The notes beneath the pieces are model-generated. The model did not search any database. It saw only the letters and a list, made by a program, of their open reading frames with translations, and was not told where the DNA came from. A program made the position numbers and the translations under genes. 64,000 bases of DNA from an uncultured Helicobacter sp. Lineage in GTDB: Bacteria > Campylobacterota > Campylobacteria > Campylobacterales > Helicobacteraceae. The stretch covers positions 62,001 through 126,000 of the forward strand of contig CALVBL010000001.1 of assembly GCA_944325775.1 (NCBI GenBank), read 5' to 3'. Below are positions 1 to 8,461 of this stretch, one piece after another. Position 1 is the first letter of the stretch, and each line of letters starts with the position of its first letter.

Positions 1-316
1 ATCCACACTATTGCCATCATTGCGCGCAAGATGCCCATCACGCAAAAACATATCTGCCTTGTCTTGCTCACTACGCTTGCCATCCATATGCAAGGGTGAG
101 GTTTTTAGCATTGGTAGCTCTCTGTCGATGTGTTTTTTAAACACCTTGTTGCTTTCCCTAGCGAGATATTGCTCGAAATTAATATCCTTTGGGCGATAAA
201 AGGGCGTATCGACATTAGCGATGTTTGAAGAGATGAGATCCTGACGCAACGAACGATAATCCAACGCCTTATATACGAGTGGATAGACTATTGATGTATC
301 TTTGAGGGCTTCCATG
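1..316 (-). CDS. flgB: FlgB, flagellar basal-body rod protein (partial, 3' end outside window)
   Basis: Only the first 105 codons are present; the gene runs off the left edge. FlgB is one of the proximal rod subunits of the flagellar basal body, exported through the flagellar type III apparatus. The N-terminal rod/hook signature SNIANVDTP lies at residues 30-38 and is followed by the Phe-Tyr-Arg-Pro-Lys segment typical of FlgB. The start is the ATG at 316, about 35 bp downstream of a sigma-54 promoter. In Helicobacter flgB usually leads flgB-flgC-fliE; the rest would lie left of the window. Identification is by motif; the family is clear. Confidence 0.9.
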
Positions 317-351
317 CACTTTCCTTGTATAGATATGATTTGGTATATTTT

Positions 352-369
352 AAGCAAAATCTATGCCAA
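352..369 (-). promoter_or_regulatory. Sigma-54 (RpoN) promoter of flgB
   Basis: Read on the minus strand the site is TTGGCA-TAGATT-TTGCTT, with GG and GC separated by exactly 10 bases. This is the -24/-12 pattern required by RpoN. It ends about 35 bp before the flgB ATG. In Helicobacter and Campylobacter, rod and hook genes belong to the RpoN/FlgR class, so position and gene agree. Confidence 0.75.
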
Positions 370-379
370 GAGCATCATC

Positions 380-1095
380 TCATTGTATTAGTCTCTCATA
401 TTCTTGCGGTGTTCCGCAAAACACAATCTCCTCCAAGTTGATTTTGTGATAGCGCACATCACCTCCCTGTTGTATGAGATAATTATACATAGGAGCTATA
501 TAGAGTTCGTTTTTGGTAAAATCCCCTCTTTTTTGCATACGCCAAAAAATCTCCCTAAAATCCCCGCTATTTTTGAAATAATACAATCCGCTGCTACAAA
601 GATTTGAGATTCTCTGCTTTTCTGCTGTCTTTGCTACTTTGCAAAATCCCTCATCGCTTGGTAACACAAAACTCCACTGATCCCCCTCTGCCTCAAATAC
701 CTCTAAATAACAGCCACATCAAACGCAATAGGTAGGGCAAAATTTGGTCTAAATGTATCGATATTAAACACCAAAATGCTTTCATCATCTGCTATCATAG
801 CCCGCTCTAGCCCAAGAGCCACTGTGTGCGCCTGTCCCAAAGTGCAGCCCTCCAAAACCACACTTTGATACAATCCCAAAGACAATTTCTCACACTCTGC
901 TGCGATAAAATCCTGCGTATTTTGTATATCCCTATAGACAAACACAATCTTGCTTTGATTAAAATACCTGCTAAAGCCACCAACAGCATTGGCAAACACG
1001 CTGCTCCCCTTTATGTCCAGCATATACTTGGGTTTTGTATAGCCAGCCTTTGTGAATCTCGAGCTAAGCCCAGCCATAGGAAAAATAATGGTCAT
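380..1095 (-). pseudogene. Sugar-nucleotide nucleotidyltransferase-like gene, broken by a frameshift
   Basis: The first frame (1095 to 703) begins MTIIFPMAGLSSRF and continues to TKPKYML, the N-terminal NTP-binding signature of capsular nucleotidyltransferases. It carries the metal-site region NIDT near residue 110 and stops at 703. The second frame runs on without a break to 380 and supplies the C-terminal part (LPSDEGFCKV, then SSGLYYF). Total length is 716 bp, one base short of 239 codons, so a single missing base near 705-722 explains the break. There is no homopolymer there, so this is not an evident phase switch. It overlaps the upstream gene by ATGA, as in a translationally coupled polysaccharide operon. 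It is a real frameshift, a recent mutation or an assembly error. Confidence 0.75.
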
Positions 1096-2637
1096 ATCTC
1101 ATCTCCGAAAAACTCTTCATAAAGCCTAAAGGCATTGGCAAAAAACGCCATTTGCTTTGTCTTAGAATCATTATGCAAGGGCAACATAGACAAAAATAAG
1201 TGAATCACTAAAGCATATATCTCCTTATCGACAGAAAAAATCTCCAAAAATACATTTTGTATTTGCGCTATGGCTTGATTGCCGTGTATGATGCACTCTA
1301 TTGAATCTCCCTCAAATTTGCAGTCATAAAATCCAGCCACGATAAAATCATACAACCCAAAAACCGAATGAGTGAGTTTGGCTATATCATATTTGTAGTC
1401 CCCATACATACTGATGTTTTCCTTAAAATCCATACCTCTTGGGTCAAAAGTCTTGATCATATTTGCTCTAAAGTCATACATAATGTTACTAAAACAAAAA
1501 TCGCCGTGAATAATACTAAACTCCTGCTTATCGCATAAATAGCGATCAAGCACATCAAGTATGCGCAAAAGCGAAGGAAATTGTCTGCCATTAACCCTCC
1601 AAGGCTGTTCCAGAGAAAGAGCGTGTTGTCTAGCAAATTCTTCTAGTCTCTGCAGTGCTTTAGCCTTATAATCGAAGCTCAGACAAATCTCATTGGCTGT
1701 GGGTTTAAAAGAGTGCAAACGCCTCATAAACTCCTGCACAGATTCTAGAATCTTCCTCCAAGTGTATGTGGGCAAATTCCCAAACACAAAGAGTTCTGCA
1801 AGCGTGTTATTATACAGATACTCGACCCCATAGCCCTCTGCATTTTTTACAAACCTCGGTGTGTAGCCTAGTAGCTCCCTAGGGAGATTCTCAAACCAAA
1901 AGCACTCCGCTTCTATCTTTTTGCTCCAAGTAGAGGTTTTTGTATAGAGCCAACCCTCAATAGCCATTTGGTTAAATACTCTTTGTGTGCCAATGATCTT
2001 TTTAGAGTGAAAATAATTCGTAATAAGTCCAAAATCTAGCCAAGTATTGTTTTCTATAATATGAAAGGCAAAGTCTTTAGAATACGCCTTCAGCCCATCA
2101 ACAAAAGAATAATCACGCTCTACAATGTGTCTTATCAACGCCCTAGGGTGAGAGATGGCAAACGCCCCTGCTAAAATCAGATTGTTTGCCGTTACAGATT
2201 CTGTAGTGTGGAAATCCGAATCCAAAAATGCCCAATTATAACTCTCGCTCACTCTAGCCACCAGCAGAGAATCTGGCATAAAATCTAACGTGCTAAAAAA
2301 TGTATCCCCATGCAAGATATAGAGCTCCTCATCAAAATCACACGCAAGATTGAGGCAATACACGATAGATTCACCAAGCTTGAGATGATCTGGGACGAAG
2401 AGAATCTCCACACCCAAATCTCGCAGCTTTTTTCTATCATAATCACTTGGCTTAAAGCTTTGAGGGAGTGAAAGAAATATCTCTCTAGGCTGTGTAATTG
2501 CCCCCCCCCCCGATAAAGAGTTTAGCCTGATATTCATACAACCTCTTATTTCCAAGAGGCAAAAACGAAGGTGGAATCTCCCCAAATTCCAAACTAAAAT
2601 CAGGCAAGGAATATTTCGCAGAAGTGATAAGGATCAT
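1092..2637 (-). CDS. Phase-variable nucleotidyltransferase/kinase fusion of surface-polysaccharide synthesis (OFF frame)
   Basis: Translation from the ATG at 2637, directly after the upstream stop codon, gives MILITSAKYSLPD and about 44 residues, then meets 11 G and stops shortly after. The downstream frame stays open to 1092. With 10 (or 13) G the frames join into a protein of about 514 residues. The N-terminal third resembles a nucleotidyltransferase (LYILHGDTFF). The C-terminal half has a choline/aminoglycoside-kinase-like core with HGDFCFSN and FDPRG. It sits between a HAD phosphatase and a second nucleotidyltransferase, so it probably makes an activated sugar or polyol for a capsule or LPS. 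The substrate is unknown. In this assembly the product is truncated. Confidence 0.75.
2501..2511 (-). repeat. Poly-G contingency tract, 11 G
   Basis: The run reads as C on the plus strand and lies about 45 codons into the nucleotidyltransferase/kinase gene. Slippage by one base (11 to 10) restores the full reading frame. Long G-runs inside surface-structure genes are the standard phase-variation device of Campylobacterota. Confidence 0.9.
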
Positions 2638-3102
2638 TTAGGAATCCTTTGTATGTGGCTTAGATTCTATACCATCAGATTGTGTGCTAGATTTTGCATC
2701 ATTTATCCCTGTATGAGAGCAGTTACACTTACCCTCTCCCTCCAAAAGCGCGCAAATTTCCTCATAACTCAGCGTGGCAAACTCCGATGGTCTAATCGCC
2801 TTATCATCGACATAAAACCCATCAAACCCACACCATGGTTTCCCAATCACCACATCATCATAGGGCACATCATGCTTTTGTAGCCAAGCTAGAATCTGCG
2901 GTAAGGTCTGCGCTCTAATCTGCTCTATATCGCCACCAAAGGTGCGCATATTACGACTTGTGTAAATAACAATACTAAAACCAGCAGCTTTGTATGCTTG
3001 GAGTTGCTCTATGATTTTTGTATTTGGGGCTTTGTCAATGTATGGCACACTCTCTTCATCAATCGTCAGCGTGCCATCAAGGTCTATGATGAGATTTTTC
3101 AT
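2638..3102 (-). CDS. HAD-superfamily phosphatase of polysaccharide synthesis
   Basis: A protein of 154 residues. The HAD motif I is IDLDGTLT close to the N terminus, with both catalytic Asp residues. Later come YTSRNMR (motif II region), a Lys in VIGKPWC, and YVDDKA (motif IV). Small HADs of this kind occur in Campylobacter and Helicobacter capsule loci, where they remove phosphate from sugar or polyol phosphates. I chose the ATG at 3102 over the GTG at 3114 because it overlaps the upstream gene by ATGA and gives the usual short leader before motif I. Its stop codon touches the start of the phase-variable gene. The substrate is not known. Confidence 0.75.
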   Translation of the reverse strand: MKNLIIDLDGTLTIDEESVPYIDKAPNTKIIEQLQAYKAAGFSIVIYTSRNMRTFGGDIEQIRAQTLPQILAWLQKHDVPYDDVVIGKPWCGFDGFYVDDKAIRPSEFATLSYEEICALLEGEGKCNCSHTGINDAKSSTQSDGIESKPHTKDS

Positions 3103-3959
3103 ATTGCTTTCCACTTTTGCTTGATCTTATTTTTGAGTTTCTTGCGCGTTTTGTTCAGAGAGGCCGCACAAGAAAGAATCTTTGAAAACACCACACCTCG
3201 CCACCCAACCCTATTAGCTTGGATAGATATTTTCCTTAATGCAATTTCCCTGATAGCTCTGCTACATAGATTCACAAACCCTCGTTGTTTATGAAATGTC
3301 TTTTGTCTTTGTATGAAAAAATCCTTGTGCAGTGTGTAATCCATAGAAACCATAATACAATCCGTTGGCACAGACACAGCAGCATCGCATAAATGATGAT
3401 TAGCAAAATACACCAAATCCCATTCATCTGGGTGTCTAGGATCGGCTACTATATTCCATTCAAAAAAATTATTAGCACAAAAGCAATGCTTTGGTGGCAG
3501 CCCCAAAAAACCAAAGTCCTTACTATAATACCCTATGTATTTACTGATATGTAGAGGCTTTGCAAAAAACATATCACATCGCGTGTAGAGAATATAATCA
3601 TATTGTATGCTATGCTCTTTCTCATATTCCTCACATATTTCATTCACTCGCTTGATGGTCAAAGGAAGTCCCTTTGTATCTTCTGGCAAAGTCTCCACAC
3701 ACATTCTCACCGGTGCATAGAATTCTTTTACTCGTTTGATATCATCATCACTCAAAGCTCTTGTATCAAACCACTCACTATTGTCTTTAAAATTTAGCTG
3801 CCAACCAGATGGTGCGGAGCTTAACCTATCCCATGTATGTAAAAATACATCTACCTCCCAGCCATCTTTTTGGTTTGCCTCGATAATATTTCGCAAAAAG
3901 CTCTTATAAGTCTTTTGGTATGTCCTCAAATGCCCAAACAAACAAATCGCCAGCCTCAT
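3099..3959 (-). CDS. Putative glycosyltransferase of the polysaccharide block
   Basis: A protein of 286 residues starting MRLAICLFGHLRTYQKTY. This opening is seen in uncharacterised capsule-locus glycosyltransferases of Campylobacterota. The core has FLHTWD near residue 41 and ILYTRCDMFF near residue 133; a short acidic motif after a strand is the likely nucleotide-sugar/metal site. There is no transmembrane segment, and the C terminus is very basic (RKKLKNKIKQKWK), which could touch the membrane. A ribosome site AGGGGAG precedes the ATG at 3959. It is the first gene of the minus-strand cluster. The sugar specificity cannot be read. Confidence 0.6.
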   Translation of the reverse strand: MRLAICLFGHLRTYQKTYKSFLRNIIEANQKDGWEVDVFLHTWDRLSSAPSGWQLNFKDNSEWFDTRALSDDDIKRVKEFYAPVRMCVETLPEDTKGLPLTIKRVNEICEEYEKEHSIQYDYILYTRCDMFFAKPLHISKYIGYYSKDFGFLGLPPKHCFCANNFFEWNIVADPRHPDEWDLVYFANHHLCDAAVSVPTDCIMVSMDYTLHKDFFIQRQKTFHKQRGFVNLCSRAIREIALRKISIQANRVGWRGVVFSKILSCAASLNKTRKKLKNKIKQKWKAI

Positions 3960-4217
3960 CAAACTCCCCTAGTATTGCGTGACTAAAGACTTGTGATTTT
4001 ATACTCCTGCGGCTTTAAAGTTTCTAAAATCATAGATTTATGATCTATACAATCACTAGATTCTGTAACACGATTGGTAAGTTTAGATTCTAAAATATTT
4101 GTAGATGCATGAAGTGCGGGGTGAAAGGCTTTGCCAAATTTCAATACATTAACGCAGAGTTATTTTTGGAAAACGAAGTTTTCTTGCAAGAGCAAAGCCC
4201 TTGCAAATCTGAAATAC

Positions 4218-4475
4218 TTAAGAAGCAGGGATCACAGAAACCTTTTTACGATCCTTAGTTTTTTGTTGGAACTTCACCACACCATCGATAAGTGCGAAAA
4301 TCGTGTGATCCTTGCCCATACCCACATTATCGCCCGGATGCACTTTTGTGCCTCTTTGGCGGATGATGATATTTCCAGCTCGCACGAATTGAGAGCCAAA
4401 CTTCTTCACGCCTAGGCGGCGCCCTGCTGAATCTCGGTTATTTTGGGTACTACCCTGACCTTTCTTGTGTGCCAT
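4218..4475 (-). CDS. rpmA: Ribosomal protein bL27
   Basis: A protein of 85 residues beginning [16 protein letters not shown], the conserved L27 N terminus that reaches the peptidyl-transferase centre. Length and the Arg-Arg-Leu-Gly-Val-Lys segment fit the family. It lacks the cleavable N-terminal extension found in some Firmicutes. It follows rplU by 13 bp, the usual L21-L27 pair. obg, often next, is absent here: the polysaccharide block follows after a gap of about 260 bp. Confidence 0.97.
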   Translation of the reverse strand: MAHKKGQGSTQNNRDSAGRRLGVKKFGSQFVRAGNIIIRQRGTKVHPGDNVGMGKDHTIFALIDGVVKFQQKTKDRKKVSVIPAS

Positions 4476-4488
4476 GACAACTCCTTAG

Positions 4489-4800
4489 TTATTTGGTGAT
4501 TTTGAGGATTCTCACGCGTGTGAAATCTCGTCTGAATCCGCGCTTGGTCTTGCTGTCTTTGCGTCTTCGCTTCTTAAAAGTGATGACCTTCTTGCCTCGA
4601 CCTTCATTGATCACTTCAGCTTCGATCTTAGCACCACTCACAAATGGCGTGCCAACCGATAGATTTGCTCCATCGTGTAGTGCCAAAACTTCGCTAAACT
4701 CTACCTTTGACTTCGGCTCAAGGCTTAGCTTATCAAGTAGCACGATGCTCCCCTCGCTTACCTTGTATTGTTTGCCTCCATTCTTAAATATCGCATACAT
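4489..4800 (-). CDS. rplU: Ribosomal protein bL21
   Basis: A protein of 103 residues, [14 protein letters not shown] at the start and a basic C-terminal half containing [17 protein letters not shown]. It is a 50S subunit protein that contacts 23S rRNA. I chose the ATG at 4800, not 4806, because AAGGA lies six bases upstream of 4800 and directly abuts 4806. Confidence 0.97.
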   Translation of the reverse strand: MYAIFKNGGKQYKVSEGSIVLLDKLSLEPKSKVEFSEVLALHDGANLSVGTPFVSGAKIEAEVINEGRGKKVITFKKRRRKDSKTKRGFRRDFTRVRILKITK

Positions 4801-4935
4801 ACGCATTCCTTAAGTTAGATTTGAAGTTTTGTAAAAAACAAAGGGTAATTCTATCTTAAAAAATTTAAGATTAGCTTTTGTATGAGGCATTTGCACCACT
4901 AATGTCCAGCGCCCAGTCACCACCTAAACACCGCC

Positions 4936-5820
4936 CTAGAGCACAAATGGTGTTACCTGATAGACTGAAAAATTGAGCCAATTGGCAAAAAACATACTCG
5001 CACTCGACCGCCATGAACACATCGGTATGCCATTTTGGTCATAATAATGCTCTGGCGCATCGATTGACAGTCCCTTTGCTTGATCACGTTCATATTCTTC
5101 TTGCAAGGTATCGCGCGCATACTCCAAATGCCCAAGCACAAATACATTTTGAGAATCTTTAAGCACACTTATGCCGCTCTCTTGTCCCGCTAGGAGGATT
5201 TTGAGATCATTTGTCTTACGCACCATAGCCTCATCAATCCCACTATATCGCGAATGTGGCATTTTCACCACATCATCAAGCCCATTCAAGAGCAAATCCG
5301 CCTCAATCGCGCGATGATCAAACACCCCAAACAGCTTTTTACCCAAAGCGACCTTGGGTATATTATGAAAATAATACAGCCCCGCCATAGCCCCCCAGCA
5401 CAGATACATCGTGCTTGTGCAATGACTCCTAAGATAGCCCATAATCCCCACCAACTCTTCCCAATACTTCACTTCCTCAAACGCCATCTGCTCGATGGGC
5501 GCACCCGTGACGATCGCCCCATCAAAGCGCCTCCCCAAAATATCATTGAGATTCACATAGAATCTATCCAAATGACTCTTTGGCGTATTTTTGCCCACAT
5601 AGCTAGAGGTCGCTAATAACGTGATATTAACTTGCAGTGGGGAATTAGCAAGCAAAGATAGAATCTGAATCTCTGTTTGTATTTTGGTTGGCATTAGATT
5701 AATAAGCAGCACCTCTTGGGGGCGGATATCTTGGTGTGTCGCGCGATCCACGCCCATGATAAACGCATTTTGCTTCAAAGCACCATACGCCGGGATATCC
5801 TCTGGAAGCACTAGTGGCAT
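4936..5820 (-). CDS. metA: Homoserine O-acetyltransferase (MetA family)
   Basis: A protein of 294 residues that activates homoserine for methionine synthesis. The catalytic cysteine is in YLCWGAMAG (Cys141), and the His/Glu pair is in GHLEYARD (His231, Glu233). Position 110, in APIEQM, is Glu. In this family Glu at the equivalent of residue 111 marks acetyl-CoA users and Gly marks succinyl-CoA users, so the product should be O-acetylhomoserine. That fits the sulfhydrylase gene metY located 20 bp upstream in the same transcription unit. It starts with the ATG at 5820 after a GGGGGAG ribosome site. It is probably expressed with metY under the palindromic operators at 7184-7260. Confidence 0.93.
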   Translation of the reverse strand: MPLVLPEDIPAYGALKQNAFIMGVDRATHQDIRPQEVLLINLMPTKIQTEIQILSLLANSPLQVNITLLATSSYVGKNTPKSHLDRFYVNLNDILGRRFDGAIVTGAPIEQMAFEEVKYWEELVGIMGYLRSHCTSTMYLCWGAMAGLYYFHNIPKVALGKKLFGVFDHRAIEADLLLNGLDDVVKMPHSRYSGIDEAMVRKTNDLKILLAGQESGISVLKDSQNVFVLGHLEYARDTLQEEYERDQAKGLSIDAPEHYYDQNGIPMCSWRSSASMFFANWLNFSVYQVTPFVL

Positions 5821-5840
5821 ACTCTCCCCCTTTTGTTAGA

Positions 5841-7133
5841 TTATTTTTCTATAGCCTGCTTGAGATCAGCGATGAGGTCATCTACAGATTCTAGCCCTAT
5901 ACTTAGGCGCACAGTGCAGGGCGTGATACCTGCAGACTCTAGCTCCTGTGGGCTAAGCTGGGAGTGTGTCGTGGAGGCTGGGTGTATCACAAGCGATTTA
6001 GAATCCCCGATATTTGCCACGATCGCGAAAATTTCTAGCTCATTGCAAATCTTTTGCGCCTCTTTAAAACTCTGCGCCTCAAAGCTCAAAAGCCCGCTTG
6101 AGAGTGAATCCCTAAAATACTTCGCTAGCAGGCAATGATACGCATTTGTGCGCAACCCGGGGTATTCTACGCTTTTTACTTTCGGGTGTTTAGACAAAAA
6201 CTCCGCGATTTTTTGGGCATTTTGGCTGTGTTTTTTGATACGCAGCTCTAGCGTCTCTAAGCCCTGCAGGATAATCCACGCTGCCTGTGGGCTAAGTGTC
6301 GCGCCGATGTTGCGCAGCCACTCGGTGATGAGTCGAATGCAAAAGATCGGCAGAGGCAATGAAGCATACACAAGCCCATGATAACTCTCATCTGGCGTGT
6401 TAAAGACTGGGTAACGTGGATTGTCTTTGATGAGATCATTTAGCCCATTGCGCTCGATAATCGCCCCACCTAGCGCACTGCCCTGCCCATTGATGTATTT
6501 GCTAAGACTATAGACGCTAATATCCACCCCAAAATCAAATGGCTTGTGCAAAAACGCCGTTGCCACGGTATTATCACAAATCGTGATAATCTTATATTCC
6601 TTAGCGATCTTGGTAATAGCAAGCGTATCAGCGATAGAGATTTGAGGATTTGAGAGACTCTCAAAAAATATTGCCTTAGTGTTTGAATCTATAGCCTCTG
6701 GCAAAGAGCGTTCAATATCATCGATATCAAATGTCCGCGCCTGTATCCCAAAGCGCTTTAGCGTATGCACCAAGAGCGTCTGTGTGCCGCCATAAATTTT
6801 GTTTGAAAACACGATATTATCCCCTGCTTGAGCGCAATTAACAATCGCGTAAAAAATCGCCGCGCTCCCGCTAGAAGTTACCACGCCAAACGCCCCGCCC
6901 TCCACTGCTGCCAAACGTGAAGCCAAAACATCAGTCGTGGGGTTGGTCAGACGCGAGTAGATGTTGCCAAGCTCCTGAAGTCCAAATCTCGCGGCTGCTT
7001 GCTGGAGATTCTCAAAACTATAGGCGGTGTTTTGGTAGATTGGCACGCTGATGGTGCGCTGTGTGTCGTATGTGTAGCCCGCATGAAGTGCGAGTGTCTC
7101 TTGTGTGAAGTTTGTGTGTGATAGATTTGCCAT
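5841..7133 (-). CDS. metY: O-acetylhomoserine sulfhydrylase (MetY)
   Basis: A PLP enzyme of 430 residues. It joins O-acetylhomoserine with sulfide to give homocysteine. The opening FTQETLALHAGY and the segment SVPIYQNTAYSF are typical of the Cys/Met-metabolism PLP family. The PLP lysine is Lys212 in SLSKYINGQG. The family alternative, cystathionine gamma-synthase, is about 380 residues; the longer length here and the metA partner favour MetY. The ATG at 7133 has AAGGAG in front and gives the normal N terminus, while an upstream in-frame start at 7175 would add 14 unrelated residues. It is the first gene of metY-metA. Confidence 0.93.
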   Translation of the reverse strand: MANLSHTNFTQETLALHAGYTYDTQRTISVPIYQNTAYSFENLQQAAARFGLQELGNIYSRLTNPTTDVLASRLAAVEGGAFGVVTSSGSAAIFYAIVNCAQAGDNIVFSNKIYGGTQTLLVHTLKRFGIQARTFDIDDIERSLPEAIDSNTKAIFFESLSNPQISIADTLAITKIAKEYKIITICDNTVATAFLHKPFDFGVDISVYSLSKYINGQGSALGGAIIERNGLNDLIKDNPRYPVFNTPDESYHGLVYASLPLPIFCIRLITEWLRNIGATLSPQAAWIILQGLETLELRIKKHSQNAQKIAEFLSKHPKVKSVEYPGLRTNAYHCLLAKYFRDSLSSGLLSFEAQSFKEAQKICNELEIFAIVANIGDSKSLVIHPASTTHSQLSPQELESAGITPCTVRLSIGLESVDDLIADLKQAIEK

Positions 7134-7183
7134 ATCTGCTCCTTCAAAATAATTTTCACCACTCATCATACACAAATTTTTAC

Positions 7184-7200
7184 AAACACAATATGTGTTT
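7184..7200. promoter_or_regulatory. Candidate methionine-regulon operator, metY site 1
   Basis: AAACACAATATGTGTTT: two 7-bp arms (AAACACA and TGTGTTT) around ATA, a perfect inverted repeat. It lies 51 bp upstream of the metY start. The surrounding 26 bp (7177-7202) are repeated exactly at 7237-7262. The same palindrome stands before metN and metK. That it is an operator is inferred from this pattern. Confidence 0.7.
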
Positions 7201-7243
7201 TTATAAATTTACATATATTTTTTGTGAAATGTTACATTTTTAC

Positions 7244-7260
7244 AAACACAATATGTGTTT
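7244..7260. promoter_or_regulatory. Candidate methionine-regulon operator, metY site 2
   Basis: An identical copy of the 17-bp palindrome, exactly 60 bp further upstream of metY, or nearly six helical turns. Two sites on the same DNA face would allow cooperative binding or looping. Confidence 0.65.
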
Positions 7261-7364
7261 TTGATTTTTAGCATTTCTTAAAGAGTGCTAAAACTCGCCG
7301 ATTTTCCCTTGTGATAGTGCTTTTCTAGAATCTAGATTCTAAATAATTGTATTGAAAGGTATAT

Positions 7365-7982
7365 ATGCGTTTGATACTCGGTTGTGTGCTTATGTGTATG
7401 ATGATTGTGCAAGCAGTCGATTTCACGAGCGCGCCTCCCCCTTCTACCAAAGATCTTAAAATCCCCAAAGAAAACTTTGGCGTGCAGGGCAGTGGATTTT
7501 CCACATCAGGCTATTCCGAGTTAGAACTCAATAACAAAACCTTCCAAGAAAATGAGATAGACGCCAGCCTGTGGCGTGCTGGGGCTGAATACCGCGTGTA
7601 TTATGAGTTTCACCCATTCAAACATACCTCTATCAATCTCTTCTTTGGCACTAGTATTGAGATCACACAATACCGCACAGGTGGAAAGACCAAAGCCTAC
7701 AACGATGGAATCTACAACGAAGACCACTCCTATAATTGGGGCGGGAGATTCTATTATGGTAACCGCGTCAATAAACTGGGCGTTACCATTAGCATTAATC
7801 ACTTTCACAAGCTCCACATTATCTTACGGCAGGCGTTTTTGGACGATTTTAACCTCGCAGCTGTGGGCTTGCCATTTGCCAACACACTTTGGGCAAACTC
7901 CCAAAATGCACAGCTCTCAAGTAGTGGTGCGCGCGCACTGCAAAACACGCAGATTCTGATTACTTATATTCTTGCTTTTTAA
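7365..7982 (+). CDS. Putative exported protein, possibly outer-membrane
   Basis: A protein of 205 residues that I do not recognise. It has a short signal peptide (about residues 1-17, hydrophobic and ending before VDFTSAPPP). A region of alternating aromatic/polar strands follows (GYSELELNN, YRVYYEF, SINLFFGTS, NWGGRFYYG). It ends in Phe (ILITYILAF), as expected for a beta-barrel recognised by BamA. The size would allow only a small eight-strand barrel. It is single and divergent from metY. An AATAAT-rich stretch precedes the ATG. Function unknown. Confidence 0.55.
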   Translation: MRLILGCVLMCMMIVQAVDFTSAPPPSTKDLKIPKENFGVQGSGFSTSGYSELELNNKTFQENEIDASLWRAGAEYRVYYEFHPFKHTSINLFFGTSIEITQYRTGGKTKAYNDGIYNEDHSYNWGGRFYYGNRVNKLGVTISINHFHKLHIILRQAFLDDFNLAAVGLPFANTLWANSQNAQLSSSGARALQNTQILITYILAF

Positions 7983-8461
7983 TTGCTGTATTTTTCTTGA
8001 AACGAGAGGATTCTCTGCCCAGCGGCATTGAGACTGTATTCTCTATCATAGCCCTCTTTGATACGCTCACCAAAGGCTTCAAGCAAATGCTTAAACATCG
8101 GATCATCAAATATATCAATCACCACGCCATAGAGCTGAATATTTTGCAGCACGATTTCAAAGATCTTGGTGCGATCTTGGAGGTAGTATTTCTCCTCATC
8201 TTTGTATTTGAGTAGGCGCATTGCGATTCTATCGAGGATTCTAGGCAGGGCATAGGTGTTTTGTTTGAGATATTTTTTGAGCACATCATGGGTGCGCGAG
8301 AGCAAAATATCCACTTTTGCCTTATCCGCATAAATCACACAAGGCAAAATCGCAATAAGCCTATCAATATCCGCACCCAGTGATCGTGTCTCCCATTTGA
8401 TCACAAAGCGTTTGAGAGGACTGAAGTGAAAGTCTGAAAGCTTTAACTTAGATGTTTCCAT
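7979..8461 (-). CDS. Hypothetical protein of Helicobacter type
   Basis: About 160 residues with the start taken at METSKLKLSDFHFSPL. It has no signal peptide or membrane segment, is rich in Lys, Arg, Asp and Glu, and is predicted largely helical. I recognise no catalytic motif. The reading frame overlaps the end of the upstream gene by 14 bp, so the two are likely co-translated. It meets the exported-protein gene tail to tail with a 4-bp overlap. A longer in-frame start at 8509 exists but would overlap the neighbour by 62 bp. Confidence 0.55.
   Translation of the reverse strand: METSKLKLSDFHFSPLKRFVIKWETRSLGADIDRLIAILPCVIYADKAKVDILLSRTHDVLKKYLKQNTYALPRILDRIAMRLLKYKDEEKYYLQDRTKIFEIVLQNIQLYGVVIDIFDDPMFKHLLEAFGERIKEGYDREYSLNAAGQRILSFQEKYSN

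Noticed and set aside
11..199. Plus-strand ORF at the left edge
   Set aside because: It is antisense to flgB, whose protein motifs are clear.
1092..2585. Start of the nucleotidyltransferase/kinase at 2585
   Set aside because: The residues before the G-run in that frame (RFHLRFCLLEIRG) are unrelated to the family; the frame from 2637 gives a sensible start adjacent to the upstream stop.
3963..4217. Gene or sRNA in the gap before rpmA's end
   Set aside because: Only small weak hairpins (ATAGAT/ATCTAT and TTGCAAG/CTTGCAA) were seen; no promoter-terminator pair and no open frame of note.
4131..4415. Plus-strand ORF over rpmA
   Set aside because: It is antisense to ribosomal protein L27, which is certain.
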